A DNA stretch of 64,000 bases from Helichrysum umbraculigerum (Eukaryota; Streptophyta; Magnoliopsida; Asterales; Asteraceae): the NCBI GenBank assembly GCA_949592205.1, contig CATIUR010000001.1, positions 239,462,750-239,526,749 on the forward strand, given 5' to 3'. The notes below the pieces were generated by a model. It was not told the origin of the DNA. It did no database searches and saw nothing but the letters and a program-made list of their open reading frames with translations. Within the stretch, counting starts at the first letter, position 1, and every line of letters begins with the position of its first letter. The translations under genes were made by a program, and so were the position numbers. Positions 21,433 to 33,000 of this stretch are shown here, piece by piece.

Positions 21433-23645
21433 ATGAAGTATAATCACTCAGGGATTAGGGTTCGTGGACAACGGTTAATTCAGTCGACGTTAATTCATCG
21501 AACATCAACTAATAGTGATGATAAGTAAGCAATCTATAAACCCTAATTTATATTTTCAGATGAACAGTTTCATATGCTTCAAATTACAGGTCGAATGATT
21601 GTAGAGAGAAATTGGAGAATGCATCCGGAAGTAAGAAGCGACCGAGTATTTCGTTATCCGATTTTCTCAACCGGAAGCTGAAGAAAACTTCTCATCAGTC
21701 AAAATCATTGCAGGTTTTTTTCAGTTGCATATTGAAAGTGTTGTTTGTTGAAACTCGTTATTTATTATAATGGAATATAAGTTGATTATTGTGAATAATT
21801 TTCCTACATATCGAACAAAGACTGTCGATAAAGAGACTATTTTTGTGCTATTTTAGATGGTTATTATGTCATCAGTCGTTATTGGTGTATATGATGATTT
21901 GTGCCATTTGTTAGTGTACTCTGATAGTGCTGCAATCTAGTCGAGCAGGGCTCGAGCTCGGCTTGACCAATTAAGACTAAGATTGAGGGCTGATTGAAAA
22001 GGTCAAAATGTAATATATATAAAAATTACTTTATTGTCAGATAATTTAACTTACTTCAATATATGGACAAATTTATCAAAGGACAAATCATTTTAAAATA
22101 TAAAGATTAGAAGAAATGGTGTTCGCATGTCAAAACCTTGTAGAAAAGACTAACAATATGAGAATCTGAACTAATATTATTAACAATTTTCAAGTTATAC
22201 ACACAAACATACATTACGTTAGGCTTGAAAAGCTAGGGTGGAGCTCTTATAAGCTCGAGCTCAGCTTGATATATATTTTGAGCTTGGTTTTTAAGGTTGA
22301 GGCTAGGCTCGAACTTGATAAAAGCTTGACATGAAGCTCGAGTTCGAGCTCATTGCTAAAAGCTTGACTTTTACATAGCCCTAAATTTTATGGGAGTCCT
22401 ACTGATATAGAAGATGAGAGCATATACTTTGGAAACTTCTGCAAACAGGCATTTTATGGTTGTACTTAAATCTGCCTTCAATTATGTTGTCCTAAATTCC
22501 TACCTCAGTCAACTTTGTTGTCTTGGTGAGCAAACCACCAGCCTGGACATGATAATGGAGTACCAAAGTCCAAAGATAAGTTTGATATATTGTAGGTACA
22601 CGTTATAGTCCTGAAGATTCTTAGGTTTCCTTGAAGCTGTGTTCCTATTACAATGATACAGTTGAGTGTGTAATACTTCATTTGTTTGGGTGATTTTTTC
22701 AAATAAATTTAGTTAAGAAATGTAGCACATCAAAGTGAGCCCGTGAAGTGTGATTATGTCAGGGACTCAGGGTATAGACTACAGAGTACAGACTATAGAG
22801 TGAATGAGAGTGATCTGTTAAAGTGTTGGTTGACATTTATAACGGTATCAATGGTGCTACCCAAATTATCACGGAGTGTTAGACTTGTTAATTTTTTTAT
22901 TATTTCTTTTCCAATGTGGCGGGATAAAGAACTCAGTCGTAATTAAATTTCAGGGTAAAAACAACCCGTGTCTCTCACCAGGAACCAGTGCGGGTACTAA
23001 TCAGTCTATTGATGGAGCTCACGCTGACCAGAAAACTAAGGGACCAGAGTTGAATGCTATCCTTGATGTTGCTCTTGAACAGTTCAAGCGCAGTAAAGAG
23101 AAAGACGATAATACTTGTTTGAATCTAGAAGACGAGAATCAAACTAGTACTACTACCTCACAAGTTACACAAGAATCACAGATTCAAGATTTGGGAGGTT
23201 TGTCATCAGCTTACTTTTTGTTATTTTATGTTCTCGAATTTAAGTAGATGTACTGTCTTAAAATACATAGTTTATTTACATGTGAATGTTTCTTTTGATG
23301 ATAAGGTTTGTATGGTAAACCACTTGCTCCAAAGGGTTTGGTTGTTTTAAGTGGTGATCCAAAGCCAAAACAATCAAAATATGAAAAGCCATTGATTAAA
23401 GGCGAGAAACCACTGCCTGTTTACAACCACTGTAAGTGCCACATCACTAAAATTGAACAGGGGTATCTGAAATTTTATTGTATAATGTAAAAAGTTCTGA
23501 TCCATTGCGTATAAAATGAACAGATGCAAGTGGCAGTGGATGGTGGGACAGCGATATGGAAGGTATTGATAACGATGAAGTGGGATTCAATGAGGTGTGG
23601 GAGGGTGTGGGCTCGGCTACTATGGGAGGACTTGATTGGCATTAA
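21433..23645 (+). CDS. Unrecognised plant protein, five exons, about 235 aa
   Basis: Proposed exons are 21433-21524, 21590-21713, 22954-23197, 23306-23431 and 23524-23645. All introns are GT-AG, and the joined frame is 708 nt with no internal stop. The product begins MKYNHSGIRVRG and contains a basic, possibly nuclear-targeting block around residues 47-62 (KKRPSISLSDFLNRKLKK). A polar, acidic middle follows, then a conserved-looking segment LYGKPLAPKGLVVLSGDPKP. It ends with a tryptophan- and acid-rich stretch (GSGWWDSDMEG) and the terminus GGLDWH. I do not recognise a characterised family; it resembles small plant-specific nuclear proteins. The long second intron (about 1.24 kb) contains a MITE. 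Exon boundaries rest on splice consensus and frame only. Confidence 0.75.
21946..22385. mobile_element. MITE inside intron 2 of the five-exon gene
   Basis: The left end CAGGGCTCGAGCTCGG and the right end (reverse complement AGGGCTATGTAAAAGTC) share the AGGGCT terminus. The inner sequence is full of GAGCTCGAG and AAGCTTGA words on both strands. No exact target duplication was found. It lies wholly within the intron, so it should not change the protein. Confidence 0.55.
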
Positions 23646-24469
23646 TATAACAGTCAATCCGATTAGGTAAAATGGTGGTCTGTTTGTCGAAAAGGTAAAC
23701 CACCCTTGTATAATTTAGGTTTGGTTTTAAGTACTTGCACTACTTGATGTAACTTTGGCATTCTGCAAGTAACGTTATATATGAAGAAACAAACATGGTA
23801 TGGCCGTATGGGCCATTCGTCTAGCGGTTTTAAGGTTAAGATCTGCTTGTTACAGGTCTGTAGGTCTGAATTTTGCTCATGTTATCTAAGTTTTAACTTT
23901 TTAGAACCATGTTTGATTGTTAAGAAATATAAAGTTTGTATGGTTCGTGTAAATACAGTTTTTTTACATTAACTTATGAATTAGTTGGATAAAAGTGTGA
24001 AAAGAACTGCGCCATTAATGTAGATGGGTCAGATCTTTTGCTACATCATTTTGTAATCAACTTTTGTTTATAATTGTAAAAGAAAAGATGTAAAGTACAA
24101 TTATTTGGTGATCACGTAGGATTCGTATGTTACAGCTCACCGTATCTTATATATATATGCATACACTACAAACCACATCATTTTATTTTAGCATGCTCAA
24201 TTATTACAAAAAGAAAAGGAATGCGTACGTGTTTTTCATATTAAAAAAGTACGTATATCTTTTAACTTTTTTTTTTTTTTTTTTCCTTTTTTAGTAATAA
24301 TATTTAAAGGTATTTTGAGGTTATAAATATTTCGATTATCATTCAAAACTGTGCATCAAGTGAAATTGCACTTTATTTGCATTTTTGTATCATTCCTTTG
24401 ATAATATAAAACTATGGTATCTAAATCAAAGATTTATATTATTAAACTAATCAACTGAGTTGAATAAAA

Positions 24470-24620
24470 TAACTATGTAGTTTAGTGGTAGAGGCTTGAG
24501 AATTTACAAAGAATATTCAAGTTCAATCCTCACTACCTAAAACTTTGGGGCTAGATGTAGACGTGTAATCTATTTGGTTTTGGAGGAGAGCACTTTGCAA
24601 AAAATATCGTGTTTTTCAAT
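24470..24620 (+). mobile_element. tRNA-derived SINE-like sequence
   Basis: A box-A-like TAGTTTAGTGGTAG (about 24478-24491) is followed 27 bases later by a box-B-like AAGTTCAATCCTC (about 24519-24531). This is the internal RNA polymerase III promoter layout of tRNA-derived SINEs. The sequence does not fold as a full tRNA. Ends are uncertain. The rest of 23646-25290 shows only AT-rich spacer. Confidence 0.6.
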
Positions 24621-25290
24621 AATGGACTGACACTCTACTTAGCGTGCCGAACGTATACTCATCATTACATACTGCATATTGTTCTTAAGAAGGAAAGTGT
24701 GAACCAATTAACATTGTCGATTATTACTTTTATTTTACGATAACTAAGTTGAACTGAATTGATAAACACAAGGTTGCTTCCCTTCATTGTCTTGGTTTAC
24801 TAAAAGTGACCCTTAATTATTGTTTGATTAGGACAACTGCATCTAACTTGTTTTTATCTATTTGTTTATTAAACAAAACACGACGAAAGTGGTTTCAACA
24901 AATTGAACCGACATATATGTCCTTTATATCTTTGTTTACATATAGCATGTCATACACATCACTAATCACTAATAATAAAAATAAACCTAAATATACAAAT
25001 GATCTTATTGGCTTGTTTAATTATTTAATAATTTCTTAGATTATTTCAAACCTTGAAATTGAATCTTATGTTTATAAGTCCACTTCATTACAACGGCTAC
25101 AACAAGAAGTATATGACAAAAATATATAAATTTGAAACAATTATTGGTACCATTAAATTTAATAATTGGGTCCACATGTCATTTATTTTTTTGTGTTCTA
25201 ACAAATGTTTTAATATGCAGGAATAATTGTCCTAGTTGGATCAATGTGTTTTAGTTGATTCCAAACATGTGAACATCCTTTAAATTAATA

Positions 25291-25483
25291 CTCCCTCCGT
25301 CCCATTTAAAATGTTCACTTTGACTTTGCACGTAGTTTTAGGATTCTCCACTAACTCCACTTTTCACCAATCAAATATTAAATCCACCCAATAAAGTCTT
25401 TTTTGATTGGTTAAATATCAAAGTGGACACTTATAATGGGACATCCCAAAATAGTAATGTGGACATTTCAAATGGGACGGAGG
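25291..25483. mobile_element. Stowaway MITE (Tc1/mariner type)
   Basis: 193 bp with terminal inverted repeats CTCCCTCCGTCCCATTT and CCTCCGTCCCATTT, flanked by TA on both sides (25289-25290 and 25484-25485), the hallmark of this group. There is no coding capacity. Confidence 0.92.
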
Positions 25484-26339
25484 TAATACTATCTAAGATT
25501 ATGTCGGATTGAGCTTTGATAATAATATTAAAACGTTTACAAGAGACCCTATTTTTGTAAATCAATTATAGGGATACAAAGATAGAGTATGATTTGTCAC
25601 ACAAGATGTACGAAATTGTTATTAGTGTACGAATTGTTTATATAACATGGAGTTGATTGTCGTTTCACACCGAAAATAATGATCTCAACCGGTGTAAAAA
25701 GCGATATGAAATGATCAATGTTGAGAAATCAAGATCGTGTCAAAGGAGTCAAGAGGGCTACTCAATATTTTATCCTTTTGATTTCATTAAACGTTAAATT
25801 GTGGGTCTATTTCACTATGAACTTCACATTAAATCACTTCCTAAATAAAAAAAACACAATAATAAAGTTGAACTCCGCATTAAAGTTCATAGTGAGTTTC
25901 ACACCGGATCACTTCTTGTGCTCTAACTCAAATTAAAACCTTGTACATATAGAATTTGGTTTAGTTCAAAGTTGTTTGATTTTGATTTCAATCGAATTTA
26001 GAAATAGCCAAATTGGATCTTGCAAGAATATTTGAGCTATAAACCAAACAGATAGTATAATTTTCTGCATTTTGGATGTAACAGCAACCAACCATTTATC
26101 TATTTGTTACTGTTAGAGTGATTGTGGCACCGCCTATGAAATTTGTGTTTAGAAATATAATACTAGTATATTTTATTTGTAAGAAAGAAAAAGGGTCACA
26201 TCATGGAGATTGGTCGGCTGTCGACTGTGGTACAATTATGCCTTTTCATTCCATATCATATTGTAATTGTAATGTGGGGCCCCGTAACAACTACAACCGA
26301 CCCGGACGCTCCATCCATTCATTTTTCAAATCAAAACTC

Positions 26340-26400
26340 TATTTTTATGTACATCTACATCTACATCATAATCATAATCATAATCATAATAATAAGACGT
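26340..26400. repeat. CATCTA/ATAATC microsatellite
   Basis: Runs of ACATCT followed by ATAATC/ATAAT repeats. The isoleucine-rich frames reported across it are artefacts of this repeat. The stretch 25490-27840 otherwise holds AT-rich spacer, a TAATAA-rich patch near 26605-26650 and a possible SINE at 27172-27300. Confidence 0.7.
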
Positions 26401-27171
26401 GTGATGAGAGGGGAAGCTACATTTTGAGGAGAATGAGATACCGTTAGATTTGTGATCAAATGGCCCAAATTCACAACGTTGTATGTTATGTTGCAATGTT
26501 ATTAAAATGCAACAAATCTGGATTGTTGATCACATAAATCAACGGCTAAGCTCACTTGCACTTCATTCCCTTCCGAATGCTGTTATCACGAGAACCTTAC
26601 CATAGTAATAATATAATAATAATCATAATAATTACTGGTATAGAAACAAAACCATGTTAACATGTGTCTGATTTTCAATTGTATACTTTAATAAGGTTTA
26701 TGTATTATCAAAGTATAATGGCTATGACATAAGTTTTTTATATTATTATTATTATATTATACCTTTGATTTGATTGCATATTTATACAAAAAATTATTGT
26801 TATATAAATGTGAGCAGTATCAATCAAAATCCCAATTTGTGAAAGGGCATATAAATGGAAATTTTTGGCTATGTTATTTTATTTCATAATTTGGAATTTT
26901 ACCTTCAAATATATGAAATAAATGATTTATTATATTATAAAGAGATGGATTTTCACCTACCAAGTACCAACAATGTAAGTTCCATTCTTAAAGGGTCATT
27001 CTAGTAGAGTAGTAGGTGCTTTGTATAAACCTCTATCATAGTTTCTCAATAATTTATATCCACTATATATATGTAAAATGTAACCCAAACCTTTTTCTAC
27101 TAAAGTTTTTGGAATTATTACTATATATTTTTTGCCTATTAAATACTGATCCATTAAAAGTACAATTTTGA

Positions 27172-27300
27172 CTAAATGGCTTTTGACCTAGCGGTATTAT
27201 AGTGACCCTTCTAACCAAAAGATTGGGTATTGAAGTTTTGAGATGAGACAATTGTATATTTGTATATATTCGTGGATTAATGTAAATATTCATGGTAGTG
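27172..27300 (+). mobile_element. Possible SINE remnant
   Basis: GACCTAGCGGTA (box-A-like) followed by an AACCAAAAGATTGGGTATTGAAG segment (box-B-like, diverged) resembles plant tRNA-derived SINEs. Weak, with no ends identified. Confidence 0.35.
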
Positions 27301-27841
27301 GTCTAGTGGATTGTTTGGTACCTGCCTTTCTAAAACTTAAAAAACATAAATACAGTACATTATTGCTTGGAAACCCCATTTCATTTGTTCCAATTTTTAT
27401 TTCATGCACGTAGAAGTGACCAAATTAAAAACCAATCATGACATTAAAATGCCAACAATGCACAGCTAAACATCCAATTAAACAAAAGAAAGACAGAACT
27501 AGAGAAAAGGAAATAAAGAACAAACTAATGATTTCAACTCATCCACTAAAAATCAAATATTATCATCTATCTTTATCATCTTTAACATTATCTTTGTAAA
27601 AACGTTCATTGCTAATAATGTAGATTGCCTCATAATATATATTTCGGTCTAGGTACATTACGTAGAAAAGTAATATCATAATCATTTAACATCCCGCTCA
27701 AAAAAATGTTTGCTCATAATAGATCTTTTCCTTCGAAAACAACTCAACTACTCACATCTAAAAGCTAGCCTCTATCACTACTCTATCCATTTTAATCTTC
27801 AAATTAATTTTTTGTTACAAATAGTATACCCGGTAAACAAA

Positions 27842-28311
27842 GGGAAAATCACAAATTTGATCATTTAACCAAACTCATTTAACAAAATAATCCATTGACT
27901 TTTTTTTTTGAATGAAGTAATCCACCTTTCCGTGCTACAGTACACGAGAACAGCGCGAATGAATTACTCGTAACAAAAAGTCAGAGTTTTATGTACGGAA
28001 TAAGCCAACCAATCAAAGCCACGTGGCAATTTACACAGAAAACTAGTGGGACCGGCGTGAATTAATTCATTCGCTTTGATTGGTAAATTGCCACGTGGGA
28101 CCGGTCCCACTAGTTTTCTGTGTAAATTGCCACGTGGCTTTGATTGGTTGGCTTATTCCGTACGTAAAACTCTAACTTTTTGTTAATTAATTCATTCGCG
28201 TCGTTCTCGTGTACTGTAGCGCGAAAATGTGGATTACTTTGTTAAAAACAAAAGTCAATGAATTATTTTATTAAATGAGTTTGGTTAAAGGATCAAATTT
28301 TTGATTTTCCC
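27842..28311. mobile_element. Mutator-like fold-back MITE with perfect 9-bp target duplication
   Basis: The whole 470 bp is two long inverted arms starting GGGAAAATCACAAATTTGATC (shown here only by its outer GGGAAAATC) and closing GATTTTCCC, meeting near 28075. The 9-mer GTAAACAAA is exactly repeated at 27833-27841 and 28312-28320, the size typical of Mutator-like elements. The arms contain three CCACGTGG palindromes (G-box core CACGTG), so transcripts could form a near-perfect hairpin. It carries no ORF. Confidence 0.93.
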
Positions 28312-28574
28312 GTAAACAAATCCAAAATCCCATGAGCTTAATCCCAATTTTTTCATGTATGCAATTAAATTTAAAGATAAACACTACTGTAAAAGCATAA
28401 AACCAATAAGACCACTATATATCTTTTCTACCCTATATCCAATTTGTTGTTAGCATTATACAATTTTTCTTCCTTCTATTTTTTTTTATATACCGTCACG
28501 ACAAACCACTATATACCTTCGTGAGTTTGTGTATATAGTCGCCATTTTAGATTCCCACTTTTATTTTTATACTA

Positions 28575-29414
28575 GGGTAGGGTTCAAATGAGAATAGGAA
28601 TTTGTGTGAGAATGAGGGAACCAATGATATCAAGCCATGTGTACAAAGAGAATGTTCCACAGGTACAAAACCCATTTACCCCCAACATCAATTATCTCAC
28701 AAACGACAAATCGAAAAATTATGAAAATTGCACCATTAAATTCGTCGTTTTCTCCTCTTCGATTTGCCGTCCCTCAAGACATACTTTAGAAAAGTTTTTT
28801 TTTTTTTTTTCATTTTTTTGGTGGGTTTCACATTTACTAACACATGTGTTAAAGTGTTGCGTTTAGGGTTTAGGGGTTAGGGTTTGAGGTTTGGGGTTTC
28901 TCCCCGAAACCCCAAACCTCAAACCCTAAACCCTAAACCCTAACCCCTAAACCTTAAACCCTAAACCCTAAACGCTTTACAAAACGCTAAACCCTAAATC
29001 TTTCTAAACCCTAAACCTTGAACCCCTTCTAAACCCTAAACCCTTATAAACCCTAAACCATAAACCCTACTAAACCCTAAACCTAACCCTAAACCCTAAC
29101 CTTAACCACAAATTAAATGTACAACTAATCACTAACACATGTGTTACTAATTTGTGAAACCCACCAAAAAAATGAGAAAAAAAAGTTGTCAAAAGTATGC
29201 CTTGAGGGACGGCAAATCGAAGAGGAGAAAACGCTGAATTTTATGGTGCAATTTTCATGATTTTTCGACTTACCGTTTGTGAGATATTTAATTTTTAAAA
29301 ATGTGGAGGAGAGAGAATAAAGTGTGGAGGAGAGAGAATAAAGTGACACATGGCAGAAATCTGTTGGTTCCCTCATTCTCATTCAAAATTGGTGTACTCA
29401 TTCGAACCTTACTC
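28575..29414. mobile_element. Mutator-like MITE carrying CCCTAAA telomere-like repeats, copy 1
   Basis: Ends GGGTAGGGTTC and (reverse complement) GAGTAAGGTTC begin ~50 bp terminal inverted repeats that include GAATGAGGGAACCAA. The 10-mer TTTTATACTA is perfectly repeated at 28565-28574 and 29415-29424. The centre (about 28860-29105) contains a fold-back of GGGTTTAGGG against CCCTAAACCC, followed by many CCCTAAA units and variants, the plant telomere repeat. A second copy lies at 38236-39062. The open frames inside it are not genes. Confidence 0.92.
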
Positions 29415-30063
29415 TTTTATACTATATCATAATAGAATAAATAAAATAAACGCATTTAAATATTAATTTATTTAAAAGTATAAATATAAGGAAACACATG
29501 GCGGAAGTTGCACGCCGGGGTTCATAGGTGTTACATCCTCCGTCGTCGGTCATTCAACCCACAGTTTCTTTCTTTTTACTTCATCACCTCACCTCGTTTT
29601 TTGATTCCCCCCCTTTTTTTAATTAATTAAAATTAAATATATATAATTTTTAAATTTAATACTCCAGTATTATACTCCGTATTATATACTGTATTTTTTT
29701 ATATATATTTTTAGAAGTTCTAAAAGAAATTTTGTTTAAATTCAATTTCAATTGAAGTCGGCTTACTTTCTTCACACATTTTAGTCTGCGATCCAATTTT
29801 TGCGTTTACACTTGAATCCAACTGCTAATTTTACACATACTACCTCAACTTTTAGGTTTTAGCTCACGATTTTAGGTTTTGTGATTTCGATTTTGACGTT
29901 TGTGTGGAGTTTAATACACTCATTTTTAGGAGTTTATTAATATATTGAAATAAATTAGGTTAAAGGTTACAATCAGTAATCATTACACACACATTTTCTG
30001 TTGATCGAAGAGGATCTGAGATAATTTTTGTTTTGAAGATAGAAAATATAGAAATTAGAAGAA
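29415..30063 (+). promoter_or_regulatory. Presumed promoter and 5' UTR of the glucosylceramidase gene
   Basis: No ORF or transposon end is seen between the MITE and the start codon. The segment includes AT-rich tracts (about 29620-29720) and an intron-like pyrimidine-rich leader, but I cannot place the transcription start. The telomere-repeat element ends about 650 bp upstream of the ATG. Confidence 0.35.
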
Positions 30064-33000
30064 ATGGTTAGTGGAAATATATTCCATTTTAGGAAGAATT
30101 CATGGCCTGCTGAGGAATATATAAATCGGACTAGTCTGCAACTGGTGAGTTGATTTAATTTTAAGATTTGATATTCTTGTTTTTATCTTGATTTTTGTAG
30201 TAATTGAATTGAATTCAGTAAATATATTTATTGATTGTTTATTTTTTAATGTAGCTTGATTTTGATGGTGGTGCACCTCCTGAACAAGCATGGAGAAGAA
30301 AGTTGAATACTCATGCCAATATTCTCAAAGAATTCAGTATCACATTTATGGAAGCATTAAAAATGGTGATTTATTGCTTTTATATAATGTTTATTGATAT
30401 AAACTGTGAAGAAATAATTTAGTGTTTATAAATGTTAATTGCAGATTCGGCTTGGTATACGATTGTGGTCGTATGTTAGAGAAGAGGCCTCCCATGGAAG
30501 GGTAACTATTTTTAACTATGCTAGCCTTGTGCATTTTGATGATAAAGTTAGGATTCTTGATTATAGTATGGGGCTGAACAAACAGAATCCAAAAAACGGT
30601 TGTACTTAAACATGTTGTATGATATAATGTTTGAATGTGTGAGGTTGTGGTGTACATCTGTGAAAATTCTTACTAGTGTGGGAAGTAATAAATTTCTATA
30701 AGTAATTTCGTTTAAGGATATTTGAATGGATTCAGTTACGTATGATTTTGAGCGTGATATGTGCAGAGGGCACCTATTGATCCTTTCAACCGTGAAGGAA
30801 AACCGTTAGCATCTCAAGGGGTTCCACTTGGTGGCATGGGGTAAGTTGGGAGCAAATAAATAGTTCTGCATTTTACTAATTGATTGTACTGAGAATGAGA
30901 ATGTTTTTGACAATATTTTGATTCATTTTTTGTTTTCAGAAGTGGCAGCATAACTAGAGGTTTTAGAGGAGAATTCAGGCAATTTCAAATCCTGCCGGGT
31001 ACATGTGAGGCTTCCCCTGTCATGGCCAATCAGTTCTCTGTAAAGCTCTGTCTTAAATTATTCATTTATTATTTATATGCTCATTAGTCATTACATTTAG
31101 TAAATACAATGCAAGTGTAGGTTGATGTAAACTAGTGAGTAGTAGGAAAATGAATTTTAGATGTTATTCGGATACCTGATCAACATTTTGTTGGATCTTA
31201 ATAATTTTAAGTTCTAAATTGAATGCAGATTTTTATATCTAGAGAAGGTGGCAATAAAAAATATGCATCAGTGTTATCTCCTGGCCAACATGAAGGGATA
31301 GGGTAAGGAAATATACCCTTGATTTGGGTTATGTTTAATTGAAAGGGAACTGGTCAAGTGGGTCATAAGTTGTATATCGTGTATTTGTAAATTGTAAATT
31401 ATACAACCTTTCAGATTTTTATATCCGAGTAATTGTAATGCAAGTGTGATACCTTTAGTGTATGTATATGTACCAGGAAATGTACAGATCAAGGTTTATC
31501 ATCGTGGGGGTGGAATTTGAGTGGCCAGCATTCAACATATCACGCATTATTCCCACGTGCATGGACAGTATATGATGGTATCGTTTTTCGCACAATTTCT
31601 TTCAATAAGCAAAACATTATGTTACTTATTTCCATTCATATGAAGTATGAGCCACCTTTCTTTGCTTATTATCAGGTGAACCTGACCCGGAGTTAAAAGT
31701 GTCATGTCGCCAAATTTCACCATTTTTGCCTCATAATTATCGAGATAGTAGCCTTCCCACATCTGTATTTGTCTATACGGTATAAAATTTAAGCACCAGT
31801 TCATGAAAATGATTTGATTTCTCCCATTGTATTGTGAGTTTGATATCAAAACATTTCTTTAATCCCTTTTATGCCAGTTGGTAAACACGGGGAAAGAAAG
31901 GGCACAAGTCAGCCTTCTATTAACGTGGGCAGTAAGTCTCTTTCTGAGAATTTATAACGCTCTCCTTTGACTTCTTGGATATTGAATTTCTGTGTTTGTG
32001 CAGAATTCAATTGGAGGTATATCACATCTCTCCGGAGATCATGTGAATGAACCATTCAAGTGAGTCTATTTCATTTAGTGTTTAAGTATTACTCCGTACC
32101 AATTTACAGTTTAGTGTTATGTGCGTCACAAAATTTTGTCTTATTATATCAACAGAGGTGAAGATGGTGTGTCTGGTGTGCTTCTGCATCACAAGTAAGT
32201 CAGCCATATTTCTGTGACGCTTGTAATTTCGGGCAGCTCTATATGCTCGGTTATTGTTACATTCTATCTAGAGGTTATCATTTCAACCCAATTACTTATA
32301 GATTAAAGATGGTCGGAGTATAGTTGTAATACATACAGGATACACCTTCTAATTTAAAGATTTTGATTACTATTGTAATACTCCCTTGTAATAGAAGAGA
32401 TGCATGACAGAAATATTATATTATATAGACTCTATGAATGGGATGGGTTCATTAACAATTCACAGATGAAAGAATACAAAATATCATACACATTTTTAAC
32501 TTAAGTTTTGTGGGTCAACCCATCCCTTTTGAACCTGCACTAAAAGTGACCCGTCTCAAGCTGTTACCAAATCAGCTTGACGCATACTGCTTGATTGGCC
32601 TAAATCTATCAGTGATGATAATTTACAGGACATCCAGAGGGAACCATCCTGTTACTTTTGCCGTAGCAGCCTGTGAAACCCAGAATGTAAATGTGACAGT
32701 TTTACCAAGTTTTGGTTTGTCAGAGGGAAGCTCTGTTACCGCGAAAGAAATGTGGGGTAAAATGGAGCAGGTATATTAAGGCTCTCGTATGTGTAATTGC
32801 CATGCGAATTCACCATTTATCATATGAGTTTTGTTGATTTTTCTAATATTATTTTTTTCTTGTTACCGACTCTGGTGTGCCTGTAGGATGGACATTTTGA
32901 TCAGGGTAACTTCAATACTGGGCCAACTGCTCCTTCATTAGCTGGAGATGCAAACTGTGCTGCAGTGTCTGCTTCAACATGGGTTGAACCAAATGGGAAG

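Noticed and set aside
23805..23880. Possible tRNA-like sequence (GTCTAGCGGTT region)
   Set aside because: Box-A-like word present, but no matching box B, no acceptor stem or anticodon arm; also within the likely 3' UTR of the five-exon gene.
26118..26447. 109-codon and 74-codon frames
   Set aside because: Driven by a CATAAT microsatellite; the isoleucine and histidine runs are not real protein.
28588..28866. 92-codon frame (and the related ones at 29125-29382 and 38794-39030)
   Set aside because: They lie in the terminal parts of the telomere-repeat MITEs and reflect their inverted repeats.
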